A stretch of 9,459 nucleotides of DNA from an uncultured Chlorobiota bacterium (GTDB lineage: Bacteria > Bacteroidota > Bacteroidia > Bacteroidales > JAADGE01): assembly GCA_947311265.1 (NCBI GenBank), contig CAMZKQ010000215.1, positions 1 through 9,459 on the forward strand. Reading direction: 5' to 3'. The notes under the pieces were generated by a model that worked only from the letters and a program-made list of their open reading frames with translations, made no database searches and was not told where the DNA came from. Position numbers and translations under genes: made by a program. This document shows, piece by piece, positions 1 to 5,696 of this stretch; positions within the stretch are counted from its first letter, which is position 1, and each line of letters opens with the position of its first letter.

Positions 1-1
1 T

Positions 2-568
2 GGCGACCTAAGCGATTATAAAGACATCTATAAAGTAGAGTCAATCAACTGGACAACAGGACGGTATGCCACAGATACTGGCGAAAATAATGATACATTT
101 AGATTTTACCCCAATACTAACCAAAGCATTAGTTATGACCAGTATGCCATAAATTTAACCGTTCAGAACCTTTACTACTCCTCAGAATTGCTCATGCCAG
201 CTAGCTTTGGTTTTGTAACTTCCGCCTATGCTTGCTCGCCAGCAGTGCCTACTTCCAAAGAAAAAATCACTGATATTAAAATATTCTGCAACAAAGATTT
301 TGACAGCAACCACCCTGCTGGTAATGATATTTCTTCGTTTTTTGAAATCACAGGAATGTATAATTATTATGAAGACATAGATGTTAACGATAGAGTATCC
401 ATTGCTGATTATTTAGCCACTACACCATCTTTCGCCCAAGGGCATACGCTTGTTTTAACAGCACAACCTGCAAGCCAAGAAAAACTAAAATTTACAATAC
501 AGTATTCCCAAGATGGTATAGATTTTAACTATTTTGAATACACAACTGCCGAAATAAGCTTACTATAG
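2..568 (+). CDS. C-terminal part of a probable exported protein of unknown function (DUF5034-like?)
   Basis: The reading frame is open from the left edge to the TAG at 566-568, so 188 residues are visible and the start lies outside the window. The only start-like codon nearby (TTG at 188) is internal, because the frame continues unbroken upstream of it with ordinary protein-like sequence. The visible part is rich in Tyr, Asn, Ser and Thr and has short hydrophobic beta-like stretches, as in secreted or surface proteins of Bacteroidota. Two cysteines are visible. A segment reading roughly YACSP, then SKEKITDIKIF, then DFDSNHPAGNDIS recalls the uncharacterised Bacteroidota family DUF5034, which is often lipoprotein-anchored. 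That link is from memory and is tentative. No enzymatic motif is visible. The next gene has its own promoter, so this is probably the last gene of its own unit. Confidence 0.75.
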   Translation, partial: GDLSDYKDIYKVESINWTTGRYATDTGENNDTFRFYPNTNQSISYDQYAINLTVQNLYYSSELLMPASFGFVTSAYACSPAVPTSKEKITDIKIFCNKDFDSNHPAGNDISSFFEITGMYNYYEDIDVNDRVSIADYLATTPSFAQGHTLVLTAQPASQEKLKFTIQYSQDGIDFNYFEYTTAEISLL

Positions 569-588
569 ACCCTTATTTAAGGCTTAAT

Positions 589-603
589 AAAATACAGTAT
601 TTT
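589..603. repeat. AT-rich inverted repeat overlapping a -33 promoter element
   Basis: AAAATAC and GTATTTT are exact reverse complements separated by one A. The right arm runs into the TTTG of the promoter at 601-631. It could be a weak terminator hairpin for the preceding gene or an operator. The stem has no G/C pairs beyond the C-G next to the loop, so it would be a weak terminator. Confidence 0.3.
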
Positions 604-631
604 GCCAATTGAAATGATAAACGTATATTTG
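601..631 (+). promoter_or_regulatory. Bacteroidota-type promoter for the 709-2627 unit
   Basis: TTTG at 601-604 and TATATTTG at 624-631 are separated by 19 bases. This matches the -33 TTTG / -7 TAnnTTTG consensus of the Bacteroidota primary sigma factor exactly. Transcription would start near 638, leaving a leader of about 70 bases before the ATG at 709. Confidence 0.7.
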
Positions 632-708
632 CCCACTTATTTATGGCTTTTTCCTAAAAACAAGTCATAAAATAAACAAGGTTTAAGACCTTAAAAAAAA
701 CTACTTAT

Positions 709-1137
709 ATGAAAACAATTGCCACCATAATTACGCTTCTATTTTTCTCAAGTTTTAATATTTATCAAGCCCCAAAGCACCCCACTAATTTTGATGCTAA
801 ACTCGTTGATATTGAGTACTTTTCAATTTGTCAATGTAGCCCCAAGTCGCCCGTATTAGTGCGTGTACTCTATCGCCCAAGCGGAAGCGACCTTACAGGC
901 ATGAAAATGGAACATAAATTTGCCGATGGCATTACTATAACCGTCCCGGTAGAAGCTAAGGATAAAAAAGGAAATGTAGTATATAAATTTTGTACTAGCC
1001 AAGGTAAATCCAAGCAATTTACCACCACCTTTATAAGTAAAAATGGCAACCGAAGCAATAAAATCATGGTAAATATTGCAGCAGACTCTTCAATAATCAC
1101 ACAAGGCACAGAGCCTCAGACATTTAGAATAAATTAA
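709..1137 (+). CDS. Small secreted protein of unknown function
   Basis: This encodes 142 residues. The N-terminus (MKTIATIITLLFFSSF) is a classical signal peptide with a short charged start and a hydrophobic core. There is no lipobox cysteine, so the mature protein is probably periplasmic or secreted. The mature part has three cysteines (C41, C43 and C95, with C41-x-C43 as a close pair) and alternating hydrophobic/polar stretches suggesting a small beta-sandwich. I do not recognise the family. The ATG follows an AT-rich leader downstream of a strong promoter. The HAD gene begins 21 bases after the stop with no terminator between, so the two are probably co-transcribed. The disulfide possibility and the fold are inferences from composition only. 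Confidence 0.8.
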   Translation: MKTIATIITLLFFSSFNIYQAPKHPTNFDAKLVDIEYFSICQCSPKSPVLVRVLYRPSGSDLTGMKMEHKFADGITITVPVEAKDKKGNVVYKFCTSQGKSKQFTTTFISKNGNRSNKIMVNIAADSSIITQGTEPQTFRIN

Positions 1138-1158
1138 CAATACCCTGAATAAATTTTA

Positions 1159-1869
1159 ATGGCAGACTTAGAAACGGCTTTGGATTGCGCACCCAGCAAA
1201 ATAAAACTCGTCGTTTTCGATTTAGACGGTACACTTTATCCTCAGAAAGAAATAAAAAGAGCCCTAATTTTCCGTTTATTTTTCCACCTAAGAAAGTTAA
1301 AACGTTTTTCCGATGTTCGCAACAAGGACTTGAAAGGTCAAAATTTTGATAATTTTGGAACTTTAATTGATTTTACTTGCAAAAAATTAGCAAGAAACCC
1401 TCGACGAACTGGGTTTTGGAAAAAATGGCTTTTTTCCAATTACTACCCCGCACTTTATGCTTCCTACAAAAAAATAAATGCAGCGACTGGAGTAAACCCC
1501 CTCTTTGAAAAAATTTCTGAAAAAAAAATAAAAATTGCTATCGTTTCCGATTATGGGAAAACAGAAGAACGGTTATATTCTTTAAAAATATCCACAAAAA
1601 ATATAGATTTCTGCCTTGGGCTAGAAGAGCATGGTATGCTAAAACCACACCCTGATGTGCTAAAATTAATCACAAAAAAAACATTAACCCCCCCAGAAAA
1701 CACACTCTTTATTGGCGACCGAGAGGATACAGACCAAGCCCTAGCCCAAATAGCGAATGCCCATTTTATTGGTATTACTTTCGATACATCTGCACCTGTA
1801 AAACCCAATTGGTGTGATTGGGAAGGTTTAGAAGCCAAAATTTTCGACTTAATTAGCGCCAATAAATGA
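1159..1869 (+). CDS. HAD-superfamily hydrolase (probable phosphatase)
   Basis: This 236-residue protein has all four HAD motifs. Motif I is VVFDLDGTLY, with nucleophile D21 and acid/base D23. Motif II is IAIVSDYG, with S130. Motif III is the lysine K162 in LKPHPD. Motif IV is LFIGDREDTD, with D187 and further acidic residues for Mg2+. The family forms an aspartyl-phosphate intermediate and usually removes phosphate from small metabolites in the cytoplasm. About 100 residues lie between motifs I and II, which is the size of an alpha-helical C1 cap, so a small soluble substrate is likely. There is no signal peptide. The substrate cannot be told from sequence; nucleotidase- or phosphoglycolate-phosphatase-like activities are possible. 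The stop codon overlaps the start of the next gene (ATGA), pointing to translational coupling with the YeeZ-like gene. Confidence 0.93.
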   Translation: MADLETALDCAPSKIKLVVFDLDGTLYPQKEIKRALIFRLFFHLRKLKRFSDVRNKDLKGQNFDNFGTLIDFTCKKLARNPRRTGFWKKWLFSNYYPALYASYKKINAATGVNPLFEKISEKKIKIAIVSDYGKTEERLYSLKISTKNIDFCLGLEEHGMLKPHPDVLKLITKKTLTPPENTLFIGDREDTDQALAQIANAHFIGITFDTSAPVKPNWCDWEGLEAKIFDLISANK

Positions 1870-2627
1870 AAATCAAGCTAACAATTTGCGGATGCGGTTG
1901 GCTAGGGTTACCGCTAGCAAAAGCATTATCAACTACATTTGAGCTAAAAGGAACGGTAAGAAACATCGAAAAAAAGAAGCGACTACTTGCAGAAAATATA
2001 GAACCATTTCTTTTTGATTTACAAAAAGGGAAACAAAATTTTTCTTTTCTTAATTCAGAAATACTCATTTTAGCACTTCCTCCTCAAACTTTACCCAACT
2101 ACAAAAAGTTTATTAAAGCCATTGAAAATTCTACCGTTCAAAAGCTAATTTTCATCAGTTCAATTTCGGTGTATCAGAATGAAAACAAACTGGTTACAGA
2201 AGATTCGCCTTTAAATAATAGCTTACTGACTTCGGCAGAGGGGTTGTTTAGGGCTAATGAAAATTTTGAAAGTATAATTATACGCTTTGGTGGATTATTT
2301 GGGGTAAACCGAAAGCCACAAAACTTCTACCCCACAGGGCGGCTAATACCCAACCCTTTGGGGTATGTAAATATGATACATCAAGCAGATTGTATCCAGA
2401 TTATAACCCAACTGATTGCACAAAACTGCTGGGGCAAAACTTATAATGCTTGTGCAGATATGCACCCTACTAGAAAAGAATTTTATACACATTATGCAAG
2501 AAAAAGCAAGGAAAAAGCTCCTAAATTTGGGCTAGAAAAAGAAAAATCAAAAATTGTGAGTAGCCAAAAGCTAAAATTAGCCATCGGGTATCATTTTTTA
2601 TATCCTAATTTATTAGCTGATTTGTGA
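1866..2627 (+). CDS. YeeZ-like NAD(P)-binding Rossmann protein (atypical SDR/epimerase family)
   Basis: This 253-residue protein opens with a dinucleotide-binding loop, G9-C-G11-W-L-G14, directly after the first beta strand. Further blocks match what I recall of E. coli YeeZ: SSISVY (98-103), RFGGLFG (140-146), VNMIHQADC (168-176), YNACADMHPTR (193-203) and a C-terminal GYHFLYPN. Length and block order fit that family, so this is a cytoplasmic extended/atypical SDR. Y103 follows the SSIS strand, but a canonical YxxxK catalytic pair is not evident; the nearest lysine is K108, five residues on. The reaction may therefore be unusual or binding-only. The physiological substrate of YeeZ proteins is, as far as I know, unestablished. 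The gene overlaps the upstream HAD phosphatase by 4 bases and ends 7 bases before a strong hairpin. Confidence 0.88.
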   Translation: MKIKLTICGCGWLGLPLAKALSTTFELKGTVRNIEKKKRLLAENIEPFLFDLQKGKQNFSFLNSEILILALPPQTLPNYKKFIKAIENSTVQKLIFISSISVYQNENKLVTEDSPLNNSLLTSAEGLFRANENFESIIIRFGGLFGVNRKPQNFYPTGRLIPNPLGYVNMIHQADCIQIITQLIAQNCWGKTYNACADMHPTRKEFYTHYARKSKEKAPKFGLEKEKSKIVSSQKLKLAIGYHFLYPNLLADL

Positions 2628-2634
2628 AACAACA

Positions 2635-2666
2635 AAAAGCCATATTGAAAATACAATATGGCTTTT
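2635..2666. terminator. Bidirectional intrinsic terminator between convergent genes
   Basis: A perfect 13-base-pair stem (2635-2647 with 2654-2666) closes a 6-base loop. AAAAGCC begins one arm and GGCTTTT ends the other. The plus strand leaves the stem in a T tract (TTTTC); the minus strand leaves it in a T-rich run (TTTTTGTTGTTT). It can therefore stop the YeeZ-like gene from the left and the lipoprotein gene from the right. Confidence 0.85.
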
Positions 2667-2669
2667 CAG

Positions 2670-2698
2670 AGCGATTAAAATCGCTTATTTTTCTTTTG
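2670..2698 (+). terminator. Second, smaller hairpin with T-rich tail
   Basis: AGCGAT (2670-2675) pairs with ATCGCT (2680-2685) across a 4-base TAAA loop. On the plus strand it is followed by TATTTTTCTTTT. It could back up the stronger hairpin for rightward transcription. Its last base is the first base of the TAA stop complement of the minus-strand lipoprotein gene. Confidence 0.45.
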
Positions 2699-3170
2699 AG
2701 ATTAGGTCGAAGTTTTCGATAGCACTATCAAAAAGGGCTTCGTTTTTTGCTGAAATTATAAATACCCACTGTCCGTTTTGCCAAGCGTATATTTTTTCGC
2801 CAGAGCTCTTCTTTCCATGCCCAGACCATTTCCCGTTTATTCTTGCTCGCCCGTTGCTATTATAAGCATCTATTCTTGGTGCAACTTTATCATTAACATA
2901 TTTATCGGCACCGCCTTCGGTAAATGCCATTATGCCTTCTAATACAATTTCGCCTTCGCCATAAGTGGCCATAACGCCGCCATACTCTTTTTTATCGAGT
3001 TCTTTTACCGCACTAAATTTAGGGGTAAGCTCACCTATTTTTTTAGGAAATACATCTTTAGGGTCGCTTTTAGAATTTGGTGTTGGGTAATCTGTGTTAT
3101 AGCCAGGGCCACAAGAGGAAATTAAAAATACGCCAATGGCAAATAATGAGATTAGTTTGTAAATTTTCAT
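2685..3170 (-). CDS. Small lipoprotein of unknown function
   Basis: This encodes 161 residues from the ATG at 3170. The frame is open further upstream to a TTG at 3227, but that extension would bury the signal peptide and run into a terminator stem, so I chose the ATG. The N-terminus MKIYKLISLFAIGVFLISSC is a lipoprotein signal with lipobox I17-S-S-C20, so the mature protein begins at C20, lipid-anchored in the envelope. The mature part starts with a Pro/Asn/Ser/Asp linker, followed by a compact domain with segments such as GGVMATYGEGEIVLEG and KIYAWQNGQWVFIISA. These read as beta strands, and the last block (NEALFDSAIENFDLI) looks helical. I do not recognise the family. It sits downstream of another lipoprotein gene on the same strand but appears to have its own promoter. 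Confidence 0.85.
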   Translation of the reverse strand: MKIYKLISLFAIGVFLISSCGPGYNTDYPTPNSKSDPKDVFPKKIGELTPKFSAVKELDKKEYGGVMATYGEGEIVLEGIMAFTEGGADKYVNDKVAPRIDAYNSNGRARINGKWSGHGKKSSGEKIYAWQNGQWVFIISAKNEALFDSAIENFDLISKEK

Positions 3171-3195
3171 AATATTTATTTTATTAATTATTTTG

Positions 3196-3228
3196 CAAAT
3201 TAAAAAAAAATTTAATAAAAAAAGCAAA
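3196..3228 (-). promoter_or_regulatory. Candidate promoter for the 2685-3170 lipoprotein gene
   Basis: Read on the minus strand, TTTG (3228-3225) and TTAATTTG (3203-3196) are 21 bases apart. This fits the Bacteroidota pattern with one mismatch, in the second position of TAnnTTTG. Transcription would start about 20 bases before the ATG at 3170. The TTTG lies inside the 3' arm of the terminator of the upstream gene. Confidence 0.45.
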
Positions 3229-3253
3229 TTTGAATAATATTCAAATTTGCTTT
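3215..3253 (-). terminator. Intrinsic terminator of the 3266-4012 lipoprotein gene
   Basis: A perfect 15-base-pair stem (3221-3235 with 3239-3253) closes a 3-base loop. Read on the minus strand, it leaves the stem into TTTTTTTATT. It lies just past the stop codon of the upstream lipoprotein gene, with few G/C pairs but a long stem and a good T tract. Confidence 0.8.
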
Positions 3254-3265
3254 AATTTATATCTT

Positions 3266-4012
3266 TTAGGATTTACTGGATAGCCCCTCTTCCTGTATAT
3301 CAATTGTAAAGGTTTTTTCGCCAATGGTAAGTACTGCTGTTCCATTATCGGAATAAGTAATTGAACCAGTAATTGAAAAGGAATCTCCGTCTTCATTTGT
3401 TCCAGTAAATTTTACGGTAGCCTCGCCACTTTTAATTTTCAGAGTCGATTTATCAATTTTAACATCAGAGAAAACAATATCAACAACCGAAGTTAGTGTT
3501 TTTTCTTTGGCTGCGGAAACGGCTGAAATTTTTGTTGTCCCTGTGCGTTTGTAGTCGCCATTTAAAACATACTCGGTATCTGCTTCTGCTAATCCGTACA
3601 GTACATAATCGCCTTTTGAGCTGCCTTCCGACTTAACCCTTACACTATTGGTTGTTCCTGATGTTTCAAAGTTTAATTTGAGTTCCGTTCGGCGGGCAGT
3701 CGAATTCAGAGCCACTTCCCAGCCATAAGTTAGGCTAAAATTATAGGACGAGTTACCTACTGTGCCTTCTGCGGTAAAGGTTGAGTCGGTCATTACCGAT
3801 TTTTCGCTGGCGGGGTTGTCTTTGCCCAGTTGCGAAGCGTCTGCCATTACAAAACCAGCTCCGCCAGAATCTGTACCAACCGACTGTGCAATTATGTCTG
3901 CGGCCTCCTCGGTGGAAACGGTTTCCTCTGGCACAGGAGTACTGTCTTTTTTGCAGCTCACTACAAGGGTTGCTGCGGCTAATAGGATTAGGAAAATGTT
4001 TAACTTTTTCAT
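3266..4012 (-). CDS. Lipoprotein of unknown function with a beta-rich body
   Basis: This 248-residue protein starts MKKLNIFLILLAAATLVVSC, a clear lipoprotein signal with lipobox V18-S19-C20 and a lysine pair after the cysteine. A low-complexity linker rich in Thr, Pro, Glu and Val follows (about 21-35), then a helix-like EEAADIIAQSVG. The rest is almost entirely short polar/hydrophobic alternation rich in Ser, Thr, Gly and Lys, for example SSYNFSLTYGWEVAL, LKIKSGEATVKFTG, SFSITGSITYSDNG and TIGEKTFTIDIQ. This indicates an antiparallel beta structure such as a barrel- or sandwich-like fold. There are no further cysteines and no enzymatic motif. I do not recognise a family. It is anchored in the envelope, probably the outer membrane. 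It has its own terminator downstream. I see no good promoter in the gap to the helicase gene, so read-through from the helicase is possible. Confidence 0.85.
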   Translation of the reverse strand: MKKLNIFLILLAAATLVVSCKKDSTPVPEETVSTEEAADIIAQSVGTDSGGAGFVMADASQLGKDNPASEKSVMTDSTFTAEGTVGNSSYNFSLTYGWEVALNSTARRTELKLNFETSGTTNSVRVKSEGSSKGDYVLYGLAEADTEYVLNGDYKRTGTTKISAVSAAKEKTLTSVVDIVFSDVKIDKSTLKIKSGEATVKFTGTNEDGDSFSITGSITYSDNGTAVLTIGEKTFTIDIQEEGLSSKS

Positions 4013-4103
4013 TTTTAATAAATTTTTAGGTAAATAATAAATAAAAGCGAACTATTTAGTTGTTCTACTTTCTATACACAGCGTTTACTATTTACCCTTA
4101 AAT

Positions 4104-5399
4104 TTATTTTTTATTTTTTTCTGAGGGTTTAAAGTGCTTTCTTTTTCTTTGGTTGGAGGGCTTTTTATTTTGATTATTTCCAGATTTTCTTCGGTTGTTT
4201 CTGTTTTTATCTGGGCGTTTTTTTCGGAACTTTGAAAACTTTTTTTGTTTATCGGGTTCATATTTTGGCGTTTCGCCAAACTCTTCAGGCACGTCTAATT
4301 TTTCTACCGTAGTGCCTAGCAAATCTTCGATACTCTGAAATTTATGCTGTTCTTTTGGTATAATTAATGTGTAGGCTTCGCCTTTTGCTGCCGCTCTGGC
4401 CGTTCTCCCAATCCGGTGTACATAGTCCTCGGCATCGTGTGGTACATCGTAGTTAATTACCATGTCGATATTATCAATATCAATGCCTCTAGATAAGATA
4501 TCTGTGGCCACAATGATATTTATTTTCCGGCTACGGAATTTTTGTAGCACTTCTTTTCTTTGCAGTTGGTCTAAATCTGAATGAATTTCATCGGCAGAAA
4601 ATTTAGCCCGTTTTAGCTCTCGTGCCAGTTCTTTTGTACTTATTTTTGAGGAGCAAAAAATAACTACGGTTTGCAAGTTTTTTTCTTTGAGTATCTGCTT
4701 TATTAGCCCTGATTTTTGATTATTGTAAACCGAATATGCCCCTTGCCTTATGCTTTCGGGGGGCTTAGACACGGCAATATTTATTGTTTCGGGCTTGTTC
4801 TGGATTTGGTTGGCGAGTTGCCTAATTTTCACAGGCATTGTTGCCGAAAAAAGCAGAGTCTGTCTTTCTTTTGGTAAGTATGAAATTATTTTCATAATGT
4901 CTGCAAAGAAGCCCATATCTAGCATTCTGTCGGCTTCGTCTAGGATTAGTGTGGTAATGCTATCGCAGTTTACATAGCCGCCTGCAAGGTGGGAAATCAT
5001 ACGTCCGGGGGTGCAGATAACAACGTCTGTACCTCGGGTGAGTGCATTTTTTTCTTGGGTAAACGGTTTGCCATCGCCACCGCCATATACGGCTATTGAG
5101 CCGACTTCTGTAAAGTAGGAAAAGCCCTCTAAATTTTGGTCTATTTGTATAGCCAGTTCTCGTGTGGGAGCAATTACAATGGCCTGGATACCATCTCTTT
5201 TACTTCGCATAATTTTATCCATAACGGGCAGTAAAAAGGCGGCTGTTTTCCCTGTTCCTGTTTGTGCCGAAGCAATTATATCTTTGCCTTCTAAAATGAG
5301 TGGTATTGCAAATTCTTGTACAGGGCTAGCCTTCTCAAAGCCAATGGCATCAAGCCCTTCCTGTATGTTTTCATGTAGGTTTATTTCTGTAAATTTCAC
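4104..5399 (-). CDS. rhlE: DEAD-box ATP-dependent RNA helicase, RhlE type
   Basis: This 431-residue cytoplasmic RNA helicase unwinds short RNA duplexes using ATP, with likely roles in ribosome assembly, RNA decay or cold adaptation. All core motifs are present: Q motif with Q28 (preceded by GF and SP), motif I AQTGTGKT (45-52), Ia PTREL (78-82), Ib TPGR (130-133), II DEAD (154-157), III SAT (185-187), IV VIFCSSK, V ATDILSRGIDI (298-308) and VI HRIGRTAR (328-335). A roughly 48-residue tail (384-431) is rich in Lys, Arg and Asn with almost no acidic residues, typical of the RNA-binding tails of RhlE proteins. The start codon is GTG at 5399. No in-frame ATG exists between it and the upstream stop at 5444-5442, and MKFTEINL is the expected N-terminus for this family. 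No hairpin terminator is seen after the stop. Confidence 0.95.
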   Translation of the reverse strand: MKFTEINLHENIQEGLDAIGFEKASPVQEFAIPLILEGKDIIASAQTGTGKTAAFLLPVMDKIMRSKRDGIQAIVIAPTRELAIQIDQNLEGFSYFTEVGSIAVYGGGDGKPFTQEKNALTRGTDVVICTPGRMISHLAGGYVNCDSITTLILDEADRMLDMGFFADIMKIISYLPKERQTLLFSATMPVKIRQLANQIQNKPETINIAVSKPPESIRQGAYSVYNNQKSGLIKQILKEKNLQTVVIFCSSKISTKELARELKRAKFSADEIHSDLDQLQRKEVLQKFRSRKINIIVATDILSRGIDIDNIDMVINYDVPHDAEDYVHRIGRTARAAAKGEAYTLIIPKEQHKFQSIEDLLGTTVEKLDVPEEFGETPKYEPDKQKKFSKFRKKRPDKNRNNRRKSGNNQNKKPSNQRKRKHFKPSEKNKK

Positions 5400-5525
5400 T
5401 TTTCTGTTTTTATTCGTACTATTTTGCTCTAAGTAACATAATTATTTTTAAAAGTAGGCTATCTTTTTATTAATTTTCTTTATAAAATTAATAAATTAGC
5501 ATTAGAGTTCTGCTTTTTTTTTTTA

Positions 5526-5533
5526 TACCTTTG
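5526..5533 (+). promoter_or_regulatory. Possible upstream promoter (-7 element only)
   Basis: TACCTTTG matches TAnnTTTG. The -33 region is poor: the nearest candidate is TTA at 5502-5504, 21 bases away. It may be a secondary start for the gene at 5697 or chance. Confidence 0.3.
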
Positions 5534-5552
5534 TAAAAAGTTAAATTAGAGG

Positions 5553-5584
5553 TTGGTCTTAAAAGTAGGGTTTGAGTATATTTG
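5553..5584 (+). promoter_or_regulatory. Bacteroidota-type promoter for the repeat-protein gene
   Basis: TTG at 5553-5555 and TATATTTG at 5577-5584 are separated by 21 bases, matching the -33/-7 consensus. The -7 element runs into a 10-base palindrome ATTTGCAAAT (5580-5589). The predicted leader to the ATG at 5697 is about 105 bases. Confidence 0.6.
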
Positions 5585-5696
5585 CAAATTACGATACTGT
5601 TAGTTCCTTAGTTAATTAAAATTCAAACCTTAGCTATATGTTCCTCTTTTTTTGAGTCAGAAAACGGAAAAAATTATACCAATAAAATCAAAATTC

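Larger units (their letters stand above)
5400..5696. other. Divergent intergenic region between the helicase and the repeat protein
   Basis: This stretch of nearly 300 bases is very AT-rich. It contains two rightward promoter candidates (TACCTTTG at 5526-5533 and TATATTTG at 5577-5584) and a long T run around 5513-5524. It also holds an 11-base direct repeat (TTAAAAGTAGG at 5448-5458 and 5559-5569) and a five-codon ORF at 5638-5655. For the helicase the only -7-like match is TACTTTTA on the minus strand (5457-5450), with no matching TTTG upstream. I see no RNA gene. Confidence 0.6.

Noticed and set aside
3171..3227. N-terminal extension of the small lipoprotein from a TTG codon
   Set aside because: The TTG lies within a terminator stem, and the extension would precede a complete lipoprotein signal beginning at the ATG at 3170.
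3762..4037. Plus-strand ORFs opposite the 5' part of the 3266-4012 lipoprotein gene
   Set aside because: They are antisense to a gene with a clear lipoprotein signal and have no recognisable domain, so they are shadows.
4050..4061. AACTATTTAGTT hairpin as a terminator of the helicase gene
   Set aside because: The stem is at most 4-5 base pairs with almost no loop and no G/C clamp, too weak to call.
4088..4279. 63-residue Lys-rich ORF on the minus strand
   Set aside because: It overlaps the coding sequence of the helicase's basic tail in another frame. Its Lys/Asn richness follows from the A-rich codons there.
5448..5569. Direct repeat TTAAAAGTAGG at 5448-5458 and 5559-5569
   Set aside because: Two 11-base copies in a very AT-rich spacer could easily be chance. 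There is no dyad symmetry and no consistent position relative to the promoters.
5652..5696. N-terminal extension of the large repeat protein from a TTG codon
   Set aside because: It would place 15 charged residues in front of a textbook signal peptide. The ATG at 5697 is the better start, and the mini-ORF and T run lie in the leader.
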